NCBI RefSeq assembly: GCF_018390595.1
Contig: NZ_JAHBAV010000002.1
Coordinates: forward strand, 1-64,000
Origin: Dietzia massiliensis
GTDB lineage: Bacteria; Actinomycetota; Actinomycetes; Mycobacteriales; Mycobacteriaceae
Length of the DNA: 64,000 bases
Direction of reading: 5' to 3'
Below the pieces are notes generated by a model. The model ran no database searches. It had not been told where the DNA came from and saw only the letters and a program-made list of their open reading frames with translations. This document shows positions 61,411 through 64,000 of this stretch, piece after piece (within the stretch, counting starts at the first letter, position 1; each line of letters begins with the position of its first letter). Both the position numbers and the translations under genes were made by a program.

Positions 61411-61434
61411 CCCCCCCCCCGGATCGGCTACCAT
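61411..61434 (+). promoter_or_regulatory. tRNA-Arg promoter region with C10 tract in the spacer
   Basis: TACCAT (61429-61434) fits TAnnnT and lies 32 bases before the tRNA. A run of ten cytosines (61411-61420) fills the region between it and any -35. Such a run is prone to slippage and would alter -35/-10 spacing. Confidence 0.45.
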
Positions 61435-61466
61435 TCACCCGGCGGCACCCTCGCGGTGTGTCGTAG

Positions 61467-61539
61467 GCCTCCGTAGCTCAGTGGATAGAGCATCCGGTTT
61501 CTACCCGGCTGGTCAGGGGTTCGAATCCTCTCGGGGGCG
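61467..61539 (+). tRNA. tRNA-Arg (anticodon UCU)
   Basis: A 73-base cloverleaf with acceptor GCCTCCG/CGGGGGC (one G-U), anticodon loop TTTCTAC and T-loop TTCGAAT. One mismatch (T-C) closes the anticodon stem at its outer end. CCA is not encoded (CCCA follows). Confidence 0.92.
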
Positions 61540-61576
61540 CCCAGTGCGTCGGGAGCCGGGGCTTCACCCATCGAGC

Positions 61577-61623
61577 AGAGCTTTTCGCACGCCGCCACTC
61601 GACAGATACGGGCGAAAAGCTCT
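61577..61623. terminator. Perfect 12-bp inverted repeat after tRNA-Arg
   Basis: AGAGCTTTTCGC and GCGAAAAGCTCT pair across 23 bases, 37 bases after the tRNA and before the convergent DUF2335 stop. It is less GC-rich than other stems here. It may end both transcripts, though the long loop is unusual. Confidence 0.5.
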
Positions 61624-61676
61624 TCTCGACGACTACGGACGATCGTGTCGTTCCGGTCGCCTGTGAGGTGGTCCGC

Positions 61677-62303
61677 CTACGCCTCGTCGCCGTTCGGCGC
61701 AGGAGAAGACTCCGGGCCACGCCCGGGCCCAGCGCCACGGCCCGGCCACATCACTTTCACCAGCCCGAGTATCGGAGGGGTGAGGAAGAAGCCGCCGGCG
61801 AGCGGGTTACCCGACGCGAAGAAGGCCACTGAGAGTGCCGTGAACAGCAGCAGAAGCGCTACTGCTGCGCGGCGGTCTTTGTCGGCACTGGCGATCTCGG
61901 CGTCCGCGAGCTTGTCTGCTCGTCTCGATCGGTCGACGGTCTCGGATTCCAGGACTCGGAGGAGCCGGTCGGCAGCCCCGGGAAGAACGTTGTCGTATGC
62001 GCCGAAGTCCGACGGGTGCGGCAGTAGACCCGACCATGACGCTGACAGAAGCTGCGACTCCTCGCGAACTACGCCAGCCTGCGGTCCACTCGCCCTCGGA
62101 TCTTGTTCCGGACCTGAGAGAACCTCGCCTCTGCGCTGGGCTGGGACTCCTCGGCGATCCGGGCCCGGCGAATCCGAGACGTCGGGGTCGATGTCATTCG
62201 ATCCAACCCCCGCATCCCCGCGGTGAAGGCGCTCCGGCTCGCTGTCATGCCTCTCAGTGTAGCCACGGTCGTCCTCTTCCTCGGTCCCGTTCGACTCCCC
62301 CAT
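61677..62303 (-). CDS. DUF2335 membrane protein
   Basis: A 208-residue protein. The first 90 residues are acidic and disordered. The DUF2335 core follows: SGLLPHPSDFGAYDNVLPG then DRLLRVLESE, a charged helix, and two membrane segments (about 147-160 and 164-183). DUF2335 genes are sporadic and often near phage or mobile DNA; the role is unknown. It lies next to tRNA-Arg, a frequent integration site. Confidence 0.82.
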   Translation of the reverse strand: MGESNGTEEEDDRGYTERHDSEPERLHRGDAGVGSNDIDPDVSDSPGPDRRGVPAQRRGEVLSGPEQDPRASGPQAGVVREESQLLSASWSGLLPHPSDFGAYDNVLPGAADRLLRVLESETVDRSRRADKLADAEIASADKDRRAAVALLLLFTALSVAFFASGNPLAGGFFLTPPILGLVKVMWPGRGAGPGRGPESSPAPNGDEA

Positions 62304-62345
62304 GGGGCGCGACGGTAGCCGTGGGGTCCGACACGATCTGTCCGC

Positions 62346-63335
62346 TCAGCCCGCGGCCTCACGCAGCCGGGCGAGCAGCGGCTCGGCCGCCTCCTCGAGG
62401 AACCGGTCGAGCGTGGAGTCGCCGATCTGGATGAGCGCGATGTCCGTGTACCCGGCCTCCCAGTACGGCCGGACCTTCTCCACGATCGCGTCGAGGTCGG
62501 GCCCACAGGCGAGCTGCTCCCCCACGTCCTCCGGCCGCACGAACTGGGTGGCGGCGGCGAACCCGGCGGTGGTGGGCAGGTCGGAGTTCATGGCCCAGCC
62601 GCCGGCGAACCAGCGGAATTGGTCGTGCGCGCGCTCGACGGCGGCCTTCTCGGACTCGGGGTCCCAGCTGATGGGGATCTGCGCGATCGCGCGGGCACCG
62701 TCACCGATCCGCGTCTGCCCGTCCAGGGCGTTCCACTTCTCGATGTAGCTGCTCTCGGGCTCGGTCGCAATGAGGTGGTCGCCCAGCGGGCCGAGGTGCG
62801 CGAGCGCCTTCTCGCCCCCGGCGGCCACGCCGATAGGAACCCGCTTCTCGGGCAGATCCCACAGGCGGGCGGAGTCCACGCGGAAGTGCTCGCCGGAGTA
62901 GGTCACGAGGCCGCCGTCGAAGAGTTCGCGGATGATCTCCAGCGCCTCGACGGTCATCTCGTGCCGCTCGTCGACGGACGGCCAGCGCTGGCCGACGACG
63001 TGTTCGTTGAGGTTCTCGCCGGCGCCGATGCCCAGCATGAACCGGCCGTCCGACATGATCTGCACGGTCGCGGCCTTCTGCGCGACCACGGCCGGGTGGT
63101 ACCGCAGGATCGGGCAGGTGACGTAGGTGCACAGGTCGACCCGTTCGGTGACGTGCGCGACCGCACCGAGCACGCTCCACACATACGGCGCGTGTCCCTG
63201 CGAGCTCAGCCACGGGAAGTAGTGGTCGGAGGCCACCTCGAAGTCGAACCCCGCCTGCTCTGCCTTGGCCGCGTAGCGCACGAGTTCCTTGGGGCCCGAC
63301 TGTTCGGTCATGAGTGTGTATCCGAAGCGCGTCAT
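62346..63335 (-). CDS. LLM-class F420-dependent oxidoreductase
   Basis: A 329-residue TIM-barrel protein of the luciferase-like family, closest in pattern to the TIGR03557 group (F420-dependent glucose-6-phosphate dehydrogenase-like). FDFEVASDHYFPWLSSQGHAPYVWSVLGAV and GAGENLNEHVVG are typical. It uses deazaflavin F420 in oxidoreduction; the substrate is unknown. The chosen ATG (63335) gives the family's MTRFGYTLMTEQ. Spaced 42 bp from the DUF2335 gene. Confidence 0.9.
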   Translation of the reverse strand: MTRFGYTLMTEQSGPKELVRYAAKAEQAGFDFEVASDHYFPWLSSQGHAPYVWSVLGAVAHVTERVDLCTYVTCPILRYHPAVVAQKAATVQIMSDGRFMLGIGAGENLNEHVVGQRWPSVDERHEMTVEALEIIRELFDGGLVTYSGEHFRVDSARLWDLPEKRVPIGVAAGGEKALAHLGPLGDHLIATEPESSYIEKWNALDGQTRIGDGARAIAQIPISWDPESEKAAVERAHDQFRWFAGGWAMNSDLPTTAGFAAATQFVRPEDVGEQLACGPDLDAIVEKVRPYWEAGYTDIALIQIGDSTLDRFLEEAAEPLLARLREAAG

Positions 63336-63474
63336 GCCAATCGATCGTGCGCGCGAGCGACGGCGAGCGCCACCGGTCGACGCGGCCGAGCGCCGGTGAA
63401 TGACGCCCCCGGCGTGCCCGAGGACACACCGTGTGCGGTTGCCGCCGCGCGGCGAGACGGGCACCTTCGGGGGC

Positions 63475-64000
63475 ATGAGTTCCGAGCGCGCACTTCTTCT
63501 CGACGTCGACGGCACGCTGATCGACTCGACCTACGTCCACGTCGCGACCTGGTACCGGGCACTGGCGGAAGCCGGGGCGCCGGTTCCCTACGTAGAGGTC
63601 CACAAACGGATCGGCAAGGACGGATCCACGCTGGTGTCCGAACTCCTGGAACTCGCCGGTGTCGACGACGACGAGCGCGATGACATGGCGAGCCGGGCCA
63701 AGGACCTGCACACCGAGTATTACGCCGAGGCGCCCCTGAGGCTGCTCCCCGGTGGCCGTGAGCTCGTCCGCGGAGCCAAGGAACGCGGCTGGATCACCGT
63801 GCTCGCGACCTCGGCGGCGCCGTCGGAGTTCGAGCAGGCGCGCGAGTTGCTCGACGTGGACGACCACCTGGACGCCGTGACCACCGGCGAGGACGTCGAC
63901 CAGGCCAAGCCGGATCCGACCATCGTGGCGATCGCCCTGGAGCGCTCCGGCGTCGACGCCGAGAACGCCATCATGGTGGGCGACGCGACCTGGGACGCGA
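63475..64000 (+). CDS. HAD-superfamily phosphatase, 3' end outside window
   Basis: The first 175 codons are present. Motif I is LLLDVDGTLIDS (8-19) with the nucleophilic Asp; motif II VLATSAAPS; motif III the lysine in QAKPDP; motif IV begins MVGDATWD at the edge. A helical cap (about 20-85) places it with phosphoglycolate phosphatase/beta-phosphoglucomutase-like enzymes. The substrate is not predictable. It diverges from the LLM gene over 139 bp. Confidence 0.9.
   Translation, partial: MSSERALLLDVDGTLIDSTYVHVATWYRALAEAGAPVPYVEVHKRIGKDGSTLVSELLELAGVDDDERDDMASRAKDLHTEYYAEAPLRLLPGGRELVRGAKERGWITVLATSAAPSEFEQARELLDVDDHLDAVTTGEDVDQAKPDPTIVAIALERSGVDAENAIMVGDATWDA

Noticed and set aside
61478-61738. 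An 86-codon minus-strand frame ending in a GFEPLTSRVETG-like peptide
   Set aside because: This is the well-known false peptide produced by reading the antisense of a tRNA gene.

Overview
The window is high-GC (roughly 70 % by eye) actinobacterial chromosome. Gene order matches the stretch of the Mycobacterium tuberculosis chromosome from about Rv2415c to Rv2478c: comEA, degV, gpgP, rsfS, nadD, VWA protein, MoxR, proA; then proB, obgE, rpmA, rplU, rne, ndk, DUF4233, folC, valS; then clpX, clpP2, clpP1, tig; then nei, rpiB, Rv2466c-type reductase, pepN, HNH, glbO, aglA, thioesterases, Rv2474c-like, ettA, ssb. This places it in the Mycobacteriales. A mycolic-acid genus outside Mycobacterium, such as Dietzia or Gordonia, is my inference and is not proven by the sequence.

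Layout. 0-7.2 kb: competence protein (cut by the window edge), polysaccharide/NAD/ribosome-silencing operon, VWA-MoxR pair and proA, all on the minus strand. 7.3-20 kb: accessory block between proA and proB, with a DUF222-HNH gene, a C-terminally truncated CPBP protease, a methyltransferase, a serine hydrolase, a RecQ-type helicase with an extra C-terminal domain, a Ca2+/cation antiporter, a flavoprotein, a divergent AAA/MBL pair, a sirtuin and a carbonic anhydrase. 20-32.8 kb: conserved minus-strand housekeeping block (proB to valS). 32.9-38.4 kb: a decayed metabolic block containing a frameshifted Tat-acetamidase, intact mdh, an intact CoA-transferase B subunit next to 5'-truncated A-subunit and thiolase genes fused tail to tail, intact catC and a truncated, frameshifted catB. 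38.4-42.8 kb: clpX, clpP2, clpP1 and tig. 42.8-53.6 kb: tRNA-Pro, tRNA-Gly, DNA repair, pentose phosphate, peptidase, truncated haemoglobin, alpha-glucosidase and SDR genes. 53.6-58.6 kb: a tightly coupled operon running ettA, three hotdog thioesterases, an Rv2474c-like gene and a solitary DNA methyltransferase. 58.7-64 kb: ssb, a CopD/CtaG membrane protein, tRNA-Arg, a DUF2335 protein, an F420-type oxidoreductase and a HAD phosphatase cut by the window edge.

Two genome-wide habits are visible. Many adjacent genes overlap by exactly four bases (GTGA or ATGA), which implies translational coupling. Many first genes have a TAnnnT -10 hexamer ending only 6-8 bases before the start codon and no Shine-Dalgarno, which implies leaderless transcripts. 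The most striking case is a 23-bp divergent intergenic region whose single palindrome, ACGGTACCGT, supplies that hexamer in both directions. The main findings are this bidirectional leaderless promoter, the deletion scars in the aromatic-catabolism remnant, a LexA-like box over the promoter of the DUF222-HNH gene, and a poly-C tract inside the tRNA-Arg promoter. I did not find a clearly new multi-gene defence or biosynthetic system.
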